This document shows, in pieces, positions 1 to 8,731 of a stretch of DNA of 64,000 bases (within the stretch, counting starts at the first letter, position 1; every line of letters starts with the position of its first letter). Source of the stretch: an uncultured Cohaesibacter sp. (lineage in GTDB: Bacteria; Pseudomonadota; Alphaproteobacteria; Rhizobiales; Cohaesibacteraceae); NCBI RefSeq assembly GCF_963678225.1, contig NZ_OY782763.1, forward strand, positions 1,054,001 through 1,118,000. The letters are read 5' to 3'. Position numbers and translations under genes: made by a program. The notes beneath the pieces were generated by a model. The model was given only the letters and a program-made list of their open reading frames with translations. It made no database searches and was not told the DNA's origin.

Positions 1-2873
1 GTGGAGAAGAAAGGTGTCCAGTCGATATAGGGTACCAGATCAGCCAGATCATAGCTTTCGAAGCATTTCGTGCCAATGAAGTTTGGCTTGGTCGGCTTGT
101 AGGTGTTCCAGTCGATCTTGAAGGCATTCTCACGCGCCTTGTCAATCGTTAGCCGGTTCTTCTTGTCCTGTGCGGCCTCATGTTTGCTGCGCACCTGAAT
201 ATAGGTGTTCTTGATATCGGCCACATATTCCGATTTTTCCCGAGACAGGAGCCGCGTAGCCACACCAACCGCGCGGCTCGCATCGGTGACATAAATCGCC
301 TGACCATTGTCATAGTTGGGGTCGATCTTCACCGCCGTATGCACCTGCGAGGTGGTTGCGCCACCGATCAGCAACGGCTGATCAAAGCCCTCGCGCTGCA
401 ACTCCGCCGCCACATGGCACATTTCGTCAAGCGAAGGCGTGATCAGACCGGAAAGACCGATGATATCGACCTTCTCGCGACGGGCCGCTTCCAGAATGTC
501 ATTGGCCGGAACCATGACCCCCAGATCAACCACCTCATAGCCGTTACACTGCAGCACAACGCCCACAATATTCTTGCCGATGTCATGCACGTCGCCCTTA
601 ACGGTCGCCATCAGCACCTTACCAGCGCTCTGGTGATCGCCATCCTGTTCTTCTTCCATGAAAGGCATCAGATAGGCGACGGCCTTCTTCATCACACGTG
701 CCGACTTGACCACCTGCGGCAGGAACATCTTGCCATCGCCGAACAGATCGCCAACAACATTCATGCCGTCCATGAGCGGCCCCTCGATCACATCAAGCGT
801 GCGGGTCGCCTTTTGGCGAGCTTCCTCAACATCTTCCTCGACATAATCATTGATGCCCTTGACCAGCGCATGCTCAAGGCGCTTTTCCACCGGCAGCTCA
901 CGCCAGGCCAGATCGGCCACCTTGTGTTCGCCCTTCTGGTTCAGATAGCGCTCGGCGATCTCCAGAAGACGATCCGTCGCATCATTGCGACGGTTCATGA
1001 CGACATCTTCAATGCGCTCCAGCAGTTCCTTGTCGATCTGATCATAGACCATAAGCTGACCGGCATTGACGATGGACATATCAAGTCCGACCTTGATGGC
1101 ATGATACAGGAACACCGAATGCATCGCTTCACGGACAAGGTTGTTGCCACGGAAGGAGAAAGACAGGTTCGACAAGCCGCCTGAAACATGGGCATGGGGC
1201 AGATTCTCACGAATCCACTTGGTCGCATTGATGAAATCAACGCCATAATTATTATGCTCTTCGATACCGGTAGCAACGGCAAAGACGTTCGGGTCAAAGA
1301 TGATGTCTTCAGGTGGGAAGCCGACCTCATTGACCAGAATGTCGTAGCTCTTCTTGCAGATGTTGATCTTGCGCTCGTAGCTATCCGCCTGCCCGTCTTC
1401 ATCAAACGCCATGACAACCACAGCAGCGCCATAGCGCAGAATGGTCTGGGCATGTTCAACAAAGGCCTCTTTACCTTCCTTCATGGAGATCGAGTTGACG
1501 ACAGACTTGCCCTGTAGACATTTGAGCCCAGCTTCGATCACGCTCCATTTGGAACTGTCCACCATCACAGGCACGCGGGAGATATCCGGCTCGGACACAA
1601 TGAGATTGAGGAAGGTCACCATTGCTTCTTCTGAATCAAGCAATCCCTCATCCATATTCACATCGATGATCTGCGCCCCGTTTTCCACCTGCTGGCGCGC
1701 AACATCGAGAGCCGTTTCGAAATCGCCTTCCTTGATCAAACGCTTGAACTTGGCCGAGCCGGTCACGTTGGTGCGCTCACCAATATTGACGAAATTGGTC
1801 TCAGGCGTCAGCGTGAAAGGTTCAAGACCGGACAGACGCATATAAGGTGTGATTGTTGGTATGGCACGGGTGTCATATTTCTTCACTGTCTCGGCGATGG
1901 CGCGAATATGATCCGGCGTGGTGCCACAGCAACCACCGACAATATTGATCAGACCATCACGGGCAAAACCGTCAATGATGCTGGCCATATGTTCCGGGCT
2001 CTCGTCATATTCGCCAAATTCATTGGGCAGACCGGCGTTCGGATAAGTGGAGATGCGCGTTTCGGCCACGCGGGAAAGCGCATCGATATGCTGGCGCAGT
2101 TCGGCAGCTCCAAGCGCGCAGTTAAGCCCCACGGCAAAAGGTTTTACATGGCGCACGGAGTGATAGAATGCCTCCGCCGTCTGGCCGGAAAGCGTGCGAC
2201 CCGATTTATCGGTAATGGTGCCTGATATAATCACCGGCCAGCGCATGCCACGCTCTTCGAATTCCTCTTCAATGGCAAAAAGCGCTGCCTTGGCGTTCAG
2301 CGTATCGAAAATGGTCTCGACCGTCAGCGCATCCGCCCCGCCATCAAGCAACCCCTTCGCCGCTTCCCTGTAGGCAGCTTTCAGCTCATCAAAGCTGACA
2401 GCCCTGTAACCGGGATTGTTCACGTCAGGCGAGATGGAGGCCGTGCGGTTGGTGGGCCCCATGGCGCCAAGCACAAAGCATTTGCGGCCCGGAAAACGAG
2501 CTTCCACATCCTCGGCTGCTTCCTTGGCGACCTTTGCGCTCTCCACATTCAGCTCATAGGCCAGTTGCTCCATGCCATAGTCGGCCTGTGCAATGGTGGT
2601 GGAAGAGAAGGTGTTGGTGCCCGCAAAATCCGCACCCGCCTCGAAATACTGACGATGGATGTCGCGAATGGCGTCAGGCTTGGTGATAGACAACAGGTCA
2701 TTGTTGCCCTTGAGGTCCTGTTTCCAGTCCTTGAAGCGGTCTCCTCTGAAATCCTCTTCGGTGAGGCCTAGACGCTGGATCATCGTACCCATGGCGCCAT
2801 CAAAGATGAGAATACGCTCGGCGGCCAGTTGTGTCAGCTGGTCATAGGAGGGGCTTAATGGCAAGATCGGCAT
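1..2873 (-). CDS. metH: Cobalamin-dependent methionine synthase MetH (3' end beyond window)
   Basis: Transfers a methyl group from methyl-tetrahydrofolate via cobalamin to homocysteine, giving methionine in the cytosol. Reading from the ATG at 2871-2873, about 957 codons are present without a stop. The homocysteine domain carries the zinc-ligand motifs GLNCALG and [10 protein letters not shown]; then come the pterin domain ([16 protein letters not shown]), the B12 domain with the [11 protein letters not shown] cobalamin-binding motif near 560-600, and the start of the activation domain (YIDWTPFF at the edge). It is the last gene of a metF-metH unit on this strand. The long plus-strand open frames inside it are shadows. 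Only the C-terminal reactivation domain is lost off the edge. Confidence 0.97.
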   Translation of the reverse strand, partial: MPILPLSPSYDQLTQLAAERILIFDGAMGTMIQRLGLTEEDFRGDRFKDWKQDLKGNNDLLSITKPDAIRDIHRQYFEAGADFAGTNTFSSTTIAQADYGMEQLAYELNVESAKVAKEAAEDVEARFPGRKCFVLGAMGPTNRTASISPDVNNPGYRAVSFDELKAAYREAAKGLLDGGADALTVETIFDTLNAKAALFAIEEEFEERGMRWPVIISGTITDKSGRTLSGQTAEAFYHSVRHVKPFAVGLNCALGAAELRQHIDALSRVAETRISTYPNAGLPNEFGEYDESPEHMASIIDGFARDGLINIVGGCCGTTPDHIRAIAETVKKYDTRAIPTITPYMRLSGLEPFTLTPETNFVNIGERTNVTGSAKFKRLIKEGDFETALDVARQQVENGAQIIDVNMDEGLLDSEEAMVTFLNLIVSEPDISRVPVMVDSSKWSVIEAGLKCLQGKSVVNSISMKEGKEAFVEHAQTILRYGAAVVVMAFDEDGQADSYERKINICKKSYDILVNEVGFPPEDIIFDPNVFAVATGIEEHNNYGVDFINATKWIRENLPHAHVSGGLSNLSFSFRGNNLVREAMHSVFLYHAIKVGLDMSIVNAGQLMVYDQIDKELLERIEDVVMNRRNDATDRLLEIAERYLNQKGEHKVADLAWRELPVEKRLEHALVKGINDYVEEDVEEARQKATRTLDVIEGPLMDGMNVVGDLFGDGKMFLPQVVKSARVMKKAVAYLMPFMEEEQDGDHQSAGKVLMATVKGDVHDIGKNIVGVVLQCNGYEVVDLGVMVPANDILEAARREKVDIIGLSGLITPSLDEMCHVAAELQREGFDQPLLIGGATTSQVHTAVKIDPNYDNGQAIYVTDASRAVGVATRLLSREKSEYVADIKNTYIQVRSKHEAAQDKKNRLTIDKARENAFKIDWNTYKPTKPNFIGTKCFESYDLADLVPYIDWTPFFS

Positions 2874-2978
2874 GATCAAATTTCCTTAACGTCAAAAGGG
2901 CGGAGCGGACAGTTTGTCCGCTCAACAGGTCCCCGAATAGCTCAAAAGATAGCTTAGTCCTGAATTGTTGCTGAGGTC

Positions 2979-3878
2979 TTATGCCTTGGCCGGACGCATG
3001 CCAAGCATATGGCAGATCGCATAAGACAGGTTTGCCCGGTTCATGGTGTAGAAATGGAAGTCATCCACCCCGCGCGAACGCAGATTTTCCACCTGCTCGG
3101 CAGCAACAGCCGCAGCCACCAGACGATGGGTTTCGGGATCATCTTCCAACCCTTCAAACCGGTTGGCCAACCATTGCGGCACACTCGCACCTGTGCGAGA
3201 AGCAAAACCGGCCATCTGAACGAAGTTATGGATCGGCAGAATGCCCGGCACGATCGGAATGAAAATACCGGCGCGTCTGACCCGCTCAACATAGGCTTCA
3301 TAATGGTCATTATCAAAGAAGAATTGCGTGATCGCGCGGGTTGCCCCTGCTTCCACCTTCTGGCGTAGCATTTCAATGTCTGTCGCAAAATCCGGACTTT
3401 CGGGATGTTTTTCCGGATAGGCGGAGACGGACACCTCGAAATCTCCGACGCGTTTGATCCCGGCTACAAGGTCTGCAGCATTAATATAGCCGCCCTCATG
3501 AGGCACATATTTCTCACCCACTCCGGCGGCAGGATCTCCGCGCAAGGCAACAATGTGGGTCACGCCCACTTCGGCATAGGAGCGCACAACGGCGTCCACT
3601 TCTTCACGCGTGGCGCTCACGCATGTCAAATGGGCAGCAGCCGGAATCCCGGCTTCCTTGATGATCCGCTCAACGGTGGCGTGGGTGCGCTCGCGCGTGG
3701 AGCCGCCAGCACCGTAGGTCACCGACACAAATTCAGGCTGCAAGGGCGCAAGGCGCTCGACACTGGCCCACAGGCTCTCTTCCATCTTGGGGGTCTTGGG
3801 CGGAAAGAACTCGAAAGACACATTGAGTTTGTGCGTTTCCTTGCTGCGGCGACCACTAGGTTCTGCGTTATGGCTCAT
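2979..3878 (-). CDS. metF: Methylenetetrahydrofolate reductase MetF
   Basis: Reduces 5,10-methylene-THF to 5-methyl-THF, the methyl donor for MetH encoded directly downstream. At about 300 residues it has the usual length of bacterial MetF. The family landmarks are visible: NVSFEFFPPKT near the N-terminus (catalytic Glu region), FVSVTYGAGGSTRERT, LRGDPAAG, and ITQFFFDNDHY. I prefer the ATG at 3876-3878, preceded by GAGAG at good spacing. An in-frame ATG at 3896 would add six residues, but its AGGAG lies 13 bases away. It lies between the ArsR-type regulator and metH, which suggests one methionine-cycle operon. Confidence 0.95.
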   Translation of the reverse strand: MSHNAEPSGRRSKETHKLNVSFEFFPPKTPKMEESLWASVERLAPLQPEFVSVTYGAGGSTRERTHATVERIIKEAGIPAAAHLTCVSATREEVDAVVRSYAEVGVTHIVALRGDPAAGVGEKYVPHEGGYINAADLVAGIKRVGDFEVSVSAYPEKHPESPDFATDIEMLRQKVEAGATRAITQFFFDNDHYEAYVERVRRAGIFIPIVPGILPIHNFVQMAGFASRTGASVPQWLANRFEGLEDDPETHRLVAAAVAAEQVENLRSRGVDDFHFYTMNRANLSYAICHMLGMRPAKA

Positions 3879-3972
3879 AATTTTTCTCTCATTCACGCTG
3901 GCTGTCTCCTGGAGGCAGAGCGCCGCGTTGTTTCATACTGTCGAATGTCTTTGGGACTTCAGAAGGCTCTGT

Positions 3973-4965
3973 TCAATCTGTTTCTTTTGCGGCAACCAAG
4001 CCGTCGGTCTTTTCAGCCAGCCAGATCGAAACGGTCAGGGCTTCTCCAGCCAAAGCCGGGTCATGTCCCTCATATCCAAGATCTCTGGCCAGCGTCACGG
4101 AGAAGCCAGCCTCCTGCATCCAGCGGCGCATGGCATCATGGGAGAAGCCCAATCGCCTGTGCGCGTGATCCTTTCTCAAGAATTCATGGTCATGCGGCGC
4201 GAAGTCAACAACAAGAATGCGCCCGCCCAGCAGCAACACCCGTCCCGCTTCTTGTAAGGCAGCCGAAGGGTCATCGAGATAATGCAGGACCTGATGAATG
4301 GTAATAAGGTCAAACTTGCGATCAAGCGTAGCCAGATCAAGCAAGTCTCCCTGCTGAACATGCAGGTGACCATGATTTGGTCCATCCAGCCGCGAGCGGG
4401 CAATCGCCAGCATCGAGCGGTTGGAATCCAGTCCAAGACCATCGCGGCATCGATCCGCTAGCAGGGACAGAATGCTGCCGGTCCCCGTGCCCAGATCAAG
4501 CAACTGGTTGATCTCCTGATCGCCCAAAGCTTCCAGAATGGCATGCTCGACCGCACTTTCAGGAACATGCATAGCGCGCAACTCGTCCCAGCGATCGGCA
4601 TTCTGCTTGAAATAGTCCGTAGCCTGCTGGGCGTTGGCTTCCTTGATCTGTCTGAGCCTGTCCCTGTCGCGCAGGATCATGGCGTCTTGCTGATCCAGAT
4701 GACGCAGGGACGCCGAAATGAGATCCCCCTTGGCCTTGTCACGCGTCAGACAATAATAGACCCACGCCCCTTCAGGCAGACGCTCTACCAAGCCGGATTC
4801 ATAAAGCAGCTTCAGATGGCGCGAAATGCGCGGCTGGCTCTGGTGCAGGATGGCTGTGAGATCCTTGACCGAAAGATCCCCTTCAGCAAGCAACGCCAAC
4901 AAGCGCAGACGGGTCGGCTCCCCGCTCGCTTTCAACAATCCAACGATTTCGTCTAATGACAACAT
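3973..4965 (-). CDS. ArsR-family regulator fused to a SAM-dependent methyltransferase
   Basis: Two domains are visible in 330 residues. Residues 1-95 form an ArsR winged helix (SGEPTRLRLLALL, recognition helix in QSQPRISRHLKLLYESGL). Residues about 140-260 form a class I methyltransferase with the SAM-binding motif LLDLGTGTGSILSLLADR. The Cys-Val-Cys metal site of ArsR/SmtB sensors is missing from the recognition helix, so a metal sensor is unlikely. As first gene of a metF-metH transcript, the protein most plausibly senses SAM or SAH and represses the methionine cycle. That role is inference. A perfect palindrome just upstream of its start is the obvious operator candidate. Confidence 0.88.
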   Translation of the reverse strand: MLSLDEIVGLLKASGEPTRLRLLALLAEGDLSVKDLTAILHQSQPRISRHLKLLYESGLVERLPEGAWVYYCLTRDKAKGDLISASLRHLDQQDAMILRDRDRLRQIKEANAQQATDYFKQNADRWDELRAMHVPESAVEHAILEALGDQEINQLLDLGTGTGSILSLLADRCRDGLGLDSNRSMLAIARSRLDGPNHGHLHVQQGDLLDLATLDRKFDLITIHQVLHYLDDPSAALQEAGRVLLLGGRILVVDFAPHDHEFLRKDHAHRRLGFSHDAMRRWMQEAGFSVTLARDLGYEGHDPALAGEALTVSIWLAEKTDGLVAAKETD

Positions 4966-4982
4966 GCCAGCACCTCAAAGAT

Positions 4983-4998
4983 ATAAAGATATCTTTAT
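4983..4998. promoter_or_regulatory. Palindrome, candidate operator of the met operon
   Basis: ATAAAGATATCTTTAT is a perfect 16-bp palindrome that begins 18 bp upstream of the start codon of the ArsR-methyltransferase gene. ArsR-family repressors bind such AT-rich dyads over their own promoters, so autoregulation of this gene and of metF-metH is inferred. Confidence 0.6.
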
Positions 4999-5178
4999 GA
5001 CATAAAAATCCAAAAGACAAGAGCAGCGGGCATGCGCTATCCACCATTTCAGACCGCACAGAAGTCCAAAGCATGCATCGTCAACAAGATTTTCGTAAAA
5101 CAAATGGGAGAAGGATGAGTCTCCTCGAGATAGACAATCATCCATCACCTGATTATCAGGCATCGGAGCCTTGTCCCA

Positions 5179-5619
5179 TCAAGCCTTTTGCGTGGCCTCA
5201 AAAGCCATTTCCGCAACCCGGGGCACATCTTCGCTGGTTGCCAGATCGAACCATGGCAGATCATCGGCGTGATACCATTCCGCCTCAAGGGCATCATCCC
5301 CGGCCACAGGCTCCCCTTCCTGCCATTCGCACAGGACAGCCACCATGACATAGTGGAATTGCAATCGCTCGGCCTGATCACGGGAAAAAGCTTCGAGCGT
5401 CGTCAGAATGCGATCCGCACGCGCACGAATGCCGGTTTCTTCAAACAGCTCCCGCTGGGCAGCCATTTCCAGTGTTTCCCCAAATTCCACCTTACCGCCG
5501 GGAAAGCCCCATTTGCCAGCATCAGGCGGATTGGCGCGCCTGACCAGCAAAATATGACGTCCCTTGACCACCAGACTGAGCACAGCGACGCGCGGCTTTT
5601 GTTTCTGATTATCATTCAT
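5179..5619 (-). CDS. NUDIX hydrolase
   Basis: A 146-residue pyrophosphohydrolase with a complete Nudix box, GGKVEFGETLEMAAQRELFE followed by ETGI, at residues about 41-64. The two Glu residues of the REL-EE part coordinate the divalent metal. The beginning (RVAVLSLVVKGRHILLVRRA) and total size match the ADP-ribose/NTP-type subfamily of small Nudix enzymes. The substrate cannot be assigned from sequence. It lies alone between gapR, which is upstream on the same strand, and the divergently located met operon promoter. Confidence 0.9.
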   Translation of the reverse strand: MNDNQKQKPRVAVLSLVVKGRHILLVRRANPPDAGKWGFPGGKVEFGETLEMAAQRELFEETGIRARADRILTTLEAFSRDQAERLQFHYVMVAVLCEWQEGEPVAGDDALEAEWYHADDLPWFDLATSEDVPRVAEMAFEATQKA

Positions 5620-5663
5620 GGGAAAAACGCCAAAGAACAGGACAAGAATAGACTTCTGGAGAA

Positions 5664-5690
5664 TATGGCCGATCTCACAGACCGGCCATA
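5664..5690 (-). terminator. Hairpin downstream of gapR
   Basis: The arms TATGGCCG and CGGCCATA flank an 11-nt loop just after the gapR stop codon. It has no clear T tract, so it may only weakly terminate between gapR and the NUDIX gene. Confidence 0.4.
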
Positions 5691-5705
5691 CAGAATTTCA
5701 TGGGA

Positions 5706-5963
5706 TTATTCGCCGCTTGGCGCCATACCCAGAGCATGAAGATACAGATCCAGCAAAGCTTCCATTTCCTGCCGCTCGTTGCTGTCCTGTTTGCGCATGC
5801 GCACGACCTGCCGCATCACCTTGACGTCATAGCCATTGCCCTTGGCTTCAGCATAAACGTCCTTGATATCGTCCGAGATCGCCTTCTTTTCTTCTTCCAG
5901 TCGCTCGATACGCTCCACAAAAGCACGCAACTGATCAGCGGCGACACCACCAGTATTTGACAT
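5706..5963 (-). CDS. gapR: GapR (DUF2312) nucleoid-associated protein
   Basis: An 85-residue protein matching the alphaproteobacterial DUF2312/UPF0335 family: [20 protein letters not shown] followed by the signature [20 protein letters not shown] and a short helical tail. In Caulobacter, GapR binds overtwisted DNA ahead of replication and transcription forks and stimulates topoisomerases. The N-terminal half is a coiled coil that forms dimers or tetramers. Length and motif spacing are typical. Its presence is a strong marker that the organism is an alphaproteobacterium. Confidence 0.95.
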   Translation of the reverse strand: MSNTGGVAADQLRAFVERIERLEEEKKAISDDIKDVYAEAKGNGYDVKVMRQVVRMRKQDSNERQEMEALLDLYLHALGMAPSGE

Positions 5964-6741
5964 TCCCTACTCCAATATTGGGTTCTGAAGTCTGCCTTCG
6001 GGCCCACGGCCCACAAGCAGCTTCTATTAACCGCTCTCTAACCAAATTCTATTGCGACAAGATTAACACGCGCCATAGCGACGAGAACAAGGCCACATTG
6101 ATCCAGACCCTATACCAGTCCCCAACTCTGGAAAACATCAGGATTGAAATATGAAGCCAGAAAGTCCGAACAACAGCCCCATGCCTGTTTGGCACCATAA
6201 GAAGAGGCCCGCCCGACACTCTGTGTCATGGCAGACTGAGCCACCACGATCACATAGGCGCGATCTTTCGCAGGGGCACATAATAGCCAGCATGATGTAC
6301 AGAACAAGCATCAATTTGAGCAAATACCAATTCACCGCCCTAATTCCCCCAAAGTCCCCAGGCAGTCTGGCCTCTTGGAAGCGGCCAGAGCATTAGACGA
6401 AAGGTCGAGATTGCTTACCCCTTTTTGACCCTACTATAATGCTGCCGTTCAAGTCATAATACCGTCAACATACACCGCTATTCGTGCGAGGACCCTTGTG
6501 AAATTCTCCGTTAGAGCGACCAACCGCAAAGACCGGATTTCCGCGAGCCACTGTTTCAGCCCCCTGTCTATATGCAAGCAAAAAGGTCTCAAGTAAAAGA
6601 ACAGACAAAGAGCTGGATAACTCCCTCTCCATCATGTCAAAAAAATTCTACTAATGTAGGATATATACATTGACAATAGATGCATGAAACGCGAAACAGT
6701 TGGCGGCTCTCCTAAAAAAAGAAAAGACGATACCGAGCCCC
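5964..6741. other. Intergenic region, no convincing gene
   Basis: This 778-bp stretch separates gapR from the DUF1036 gene. It holds the gapR promoter side, a possible degraded or frameshifted small gene (listed separately at 6110-6335) and the AT-rich promoter side of the DUF1036-pyk unit (about 6600-6740). No tRNA fold or repeat was seen. Confidence 0.6.
6110..6335 (-). pseudogene. Possible frameshifted small secreted protein
   Basis: Two overlapping minus-strand frames look complementary. One, starting at 6335, gives a hydrophobic signal-like segment (LLKLMLVLYIMLAIM). The other, in the +1 frame from about 6270 to 6110, continues with coding-like codon use (AKDRAYVIVVAQSAMTQSVG). A single-base change near the TGCCCC run at about 6270 would fuse them into one exported protein of about 70 residues. 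No known family was recognised, and chance is a real alternative. Confidence 0.22.
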
Positions 6742-7200
6742 ATGTTTAACTGGAAACAAAAAGCAAAGACGATTGCTCGATGCCTTGCTTCTATCAAGGG
6801 CAAGACATTGGCTCTGACCACGATGCTCCTGGTAGCAAGCAGCCTTGATGCAGCAGCAGATCTTCGGGTTTGCAACAAGACAAGCAGCACAGTCGGACTG
6901 GCTATTGGATACGAGTTGAAAGGTGAATGGATCAGCGAAGGCTGGTGGAATCTGGACCCGGAAAAATGCGAGACAGTGCTCAAGGGCCTGCTCGTCAAAA
7001 CCCGCTATCTCATTCACGCCATAGACTACGACAAGGGCGGTCAGTGGAACGGTGATTCATTCATGTGCACCCAGGATCTTGAGTTCAAGATCAAAGGCAC
7101 ACAGGAATGCGTTGCAAGAGGATTTGAACGCACCGGCTTTTTCGAAATAGATACGGCCGGGAAACAAGACTATACGGTTCAATTGACCGATCAAGAATAG
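6742..7200 (+). CDS. DUF1036 secreted protein
   Basis: A protein of about 152 residues with a hydrophobic N-terminal signal segment (TLALTTMLLVASSLDAAA), then the DUF1036 body: LRVCNKTSSTVGLAIGYE, WISEGWWNLDPEKCE, FMCTQDLEFKIKGTQEC and GFFEIDTA. The conserved cysteines suggest periplasmic disulfides. Its molecular role is unknown. It ends 10 bp before pyruvate kinase. I chose the ATG at 6742 because it leaves a normal n-region (MFNWKQKAK); a TTG at 6700 would add 14 residues. Confidence 0.85.
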   Translation: MFNWKQKAKTIARCLASIKGKTLALTTMLLVASSLDAAADLRVCNKTSSTVGLAIGYELKGEWISEGWWNLDPEKCETVLKGLLVKTRYLIHAIDYDKGGQWNGDSFMCTQDLEFKIKGTQECVARGFERTGFFEIDTAGKQDYTVQLTDQE

Positions 7201-7210
7201 GGAAACTGTC

Positions 7211-8653
7211 GTGACTGTAAGACGCAACCGGAAAGTAAAAATCCTGGCCACATTGGGCCCGGCTTCAGAAAAGAAGGAACAAATCAAGCAACTCTTCCTG
7301 GCTGGCGCCGATGTTTTCCGCATCAACATGAGCCACTCCGATCATGAGACGCTGAACACACGTGTCAAATTGATCCGCGAAGTTGAAAAGGAAGTGGGGC
7401 GCCCGATCGGTATTCTCGCCGACCTTCAGGGCCCCAAACTGCGCCTTGGCATTTTCGCTGACACCAAGGTTGAGCTCACCAACGGCAGCCGCTTCTCTCT
7501 GGACAGCTCCGACAAGCCGGGCGACACATCCCGTGTGCAGTTGCCTCACCCTGAAATTTTCGGTTCCGTCAAAGAAGGGGACATCCTGCTTCTCGACGAC
7601 GGCAAGGTTCGCCTGAGAACAATTTCCACCAGCGCTGACGCCATCCATACCGAAGTTGTCACCGGCGGCCCGATTTCAAACCGCAAGGGTATCAGCTTCC
7701 CAGATTCCACTCTGTCATTCTCGGCCCTGACACCGAAAGACCGCGCCGACCTTGACGCTGCGGTTGACGCCGACGTGGACTGGATCGCGCTCTCCTTCGT
7801 ACAGCGCCCTGAAGATGTCGCCGAAGTACGCAAGCTGTCTCGTGGCCGCACCGGCATTCTCTCCAAGATCGAGAAGCCGCAGGCCGTAGAACGCATTCAC
7901 GAAATCATCGAACTGTCCGACGCCATCATGGTTGCCCGTGGTGACCTTGGCGTGGAAATGCCGCTGGAAAAAGTTCCCGGCATCCAGAAACAGATCACCC
8001 GCGCGGCCCGTCAGGCAGGCAAGCCGGTTGTCGTGGCAACCCAGATGCTGGAATCCATGATCAACTCGCCGATGCCGACACGCGCTGAAGCCTCTGACGT
8101 GGCAACTGCCGTGTTTGAAGGTGCTGACGCTGTGATGTTGTCTGCGGAATCCGCAGCAGGTGATTATCCGTTCGAAGCGGTCGCCATGATGAACCGCATC
8201 GCAGAAGAAGCCGAACGCGATCCCTATTACACCAACATCATCTACGCGCAACGCGCCGAACCGGAAGCAACCGGTGCGGATGCGATTTCTGCAGCAGCCC
8301 GTCAGATCGCTGAAACGCTCAATCTGGCAACGATCGTCTGCTACACCTCTTCGGGCACCACTGGCCTCAGAGCCGCCCGCGAGCGTCCACAGACACCGAT
8401 TGTGGCCATCAGCCCGATCATCGCCACAGCGCGCCGTCTGGCTCTGGTATGGGGCCTGCATTGCGTGGTTTCCGAAGAAACCGGCATTCTGGATGAAATG
8501 GTCGATCGCGCCTGCAGCACCTCCTACAAGGTTGGACTGGCCAAACCTGGTCAGCGTGTCATCATCACCGCAGGTGTGCCGCTCGGCACGCCGGGCGCAA
8601 CCAACATGCTGCGCATCGCCTTTGTCGGTAGCGATGGTCTTGGCGGCATCTAA
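7211..8653 (+). CDS. pyk: Pyruvate kinase
   Basis: Catalyses phosphoenolpyruvate + ADP to pyruvate + ATP, the last step of glycolysis. The 480-residue product shows the N-terminal signature KILATLGPAS, the catalytic loop FRINMSHSDHE, the active-site Lys in ILSKIEKPQAVE, the Mg-binding MVARGDLGVEMP and the VATQMLESMI motif. The regulatory C-terminal domain is present. Translation starts at a GTG 10 bp after the DUF1036 stop with GGGAAA upstream, so the two genes are probably cotranscribed. A strong terminator follows. Confidence 0.97.
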   Translation: MTVRRNRKVKILATLGPASEKKEQIKQLFLAGADVFRINMSHSDHETLNTRVKLIREVEKEVGRPIGILADLQGPKLRLGIFADTKVELTNGSRFSLDSSDKPGDTSRVQLPHPEIFGSVKEGDILLLDDGKVRLRTISTSADAIHTEVVTGGPISNRKGISFPDSTLSFSALTPKDRADLDAAVDADVDWIALSFVQRPEDVAEVRKLSRGRTGILSKIEKPQAVERIHEIIELSDAIMVARGDLGVEMPLEKVPGIQKQITRAARQAGKPVVVATQMLESMINSPMPTRAEASDVATAVFEGADAVMLSAESAAGDYPFEAVAMMNRIAEEAERDPYYTNIIYAQRAEPEATGADAISAAARQIAETLNLATIVCYTSSGTTGLRAARERPQTPIVAISPIIATARRLALVWGLHCVVSEETGILDEMVDRACSTSYKVGLAKPGQRVIITAGVPLGTPGATNMLRIAFVGSDGLGGI

Positions 8654-8673
8654 GCCAAGCACATATCTCAATG

Positions 8674-8706
8674 AAAAAGGGCCGGTTCAACAACCGGCCC
8701 TTTTTT
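8674..8706. terminator. Bidirectional terminator between pyk and the chemoreceptor gene
   Basis: A 9-bp perfect stem GGGCCGGTT/AACCGGCCC with a CAAC loop is flanked by AAAAA on the left and TTTTTT on the right, so it can terminate the convergent transcripts on both strands. Confidence 0.93.
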
Positions 8707-8731
8707 ATGCTTATCTGTCTTGAGGATCGAC

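Noticed and set aside
180-1184. Long plus-strand open frame of 334 codons opposite metH
   Set aside because: It is antisense to the metH B12 and activation domain region, and its translation has no family features (repetitive His/Arg-rich). The metH frame carries recognised motifs.
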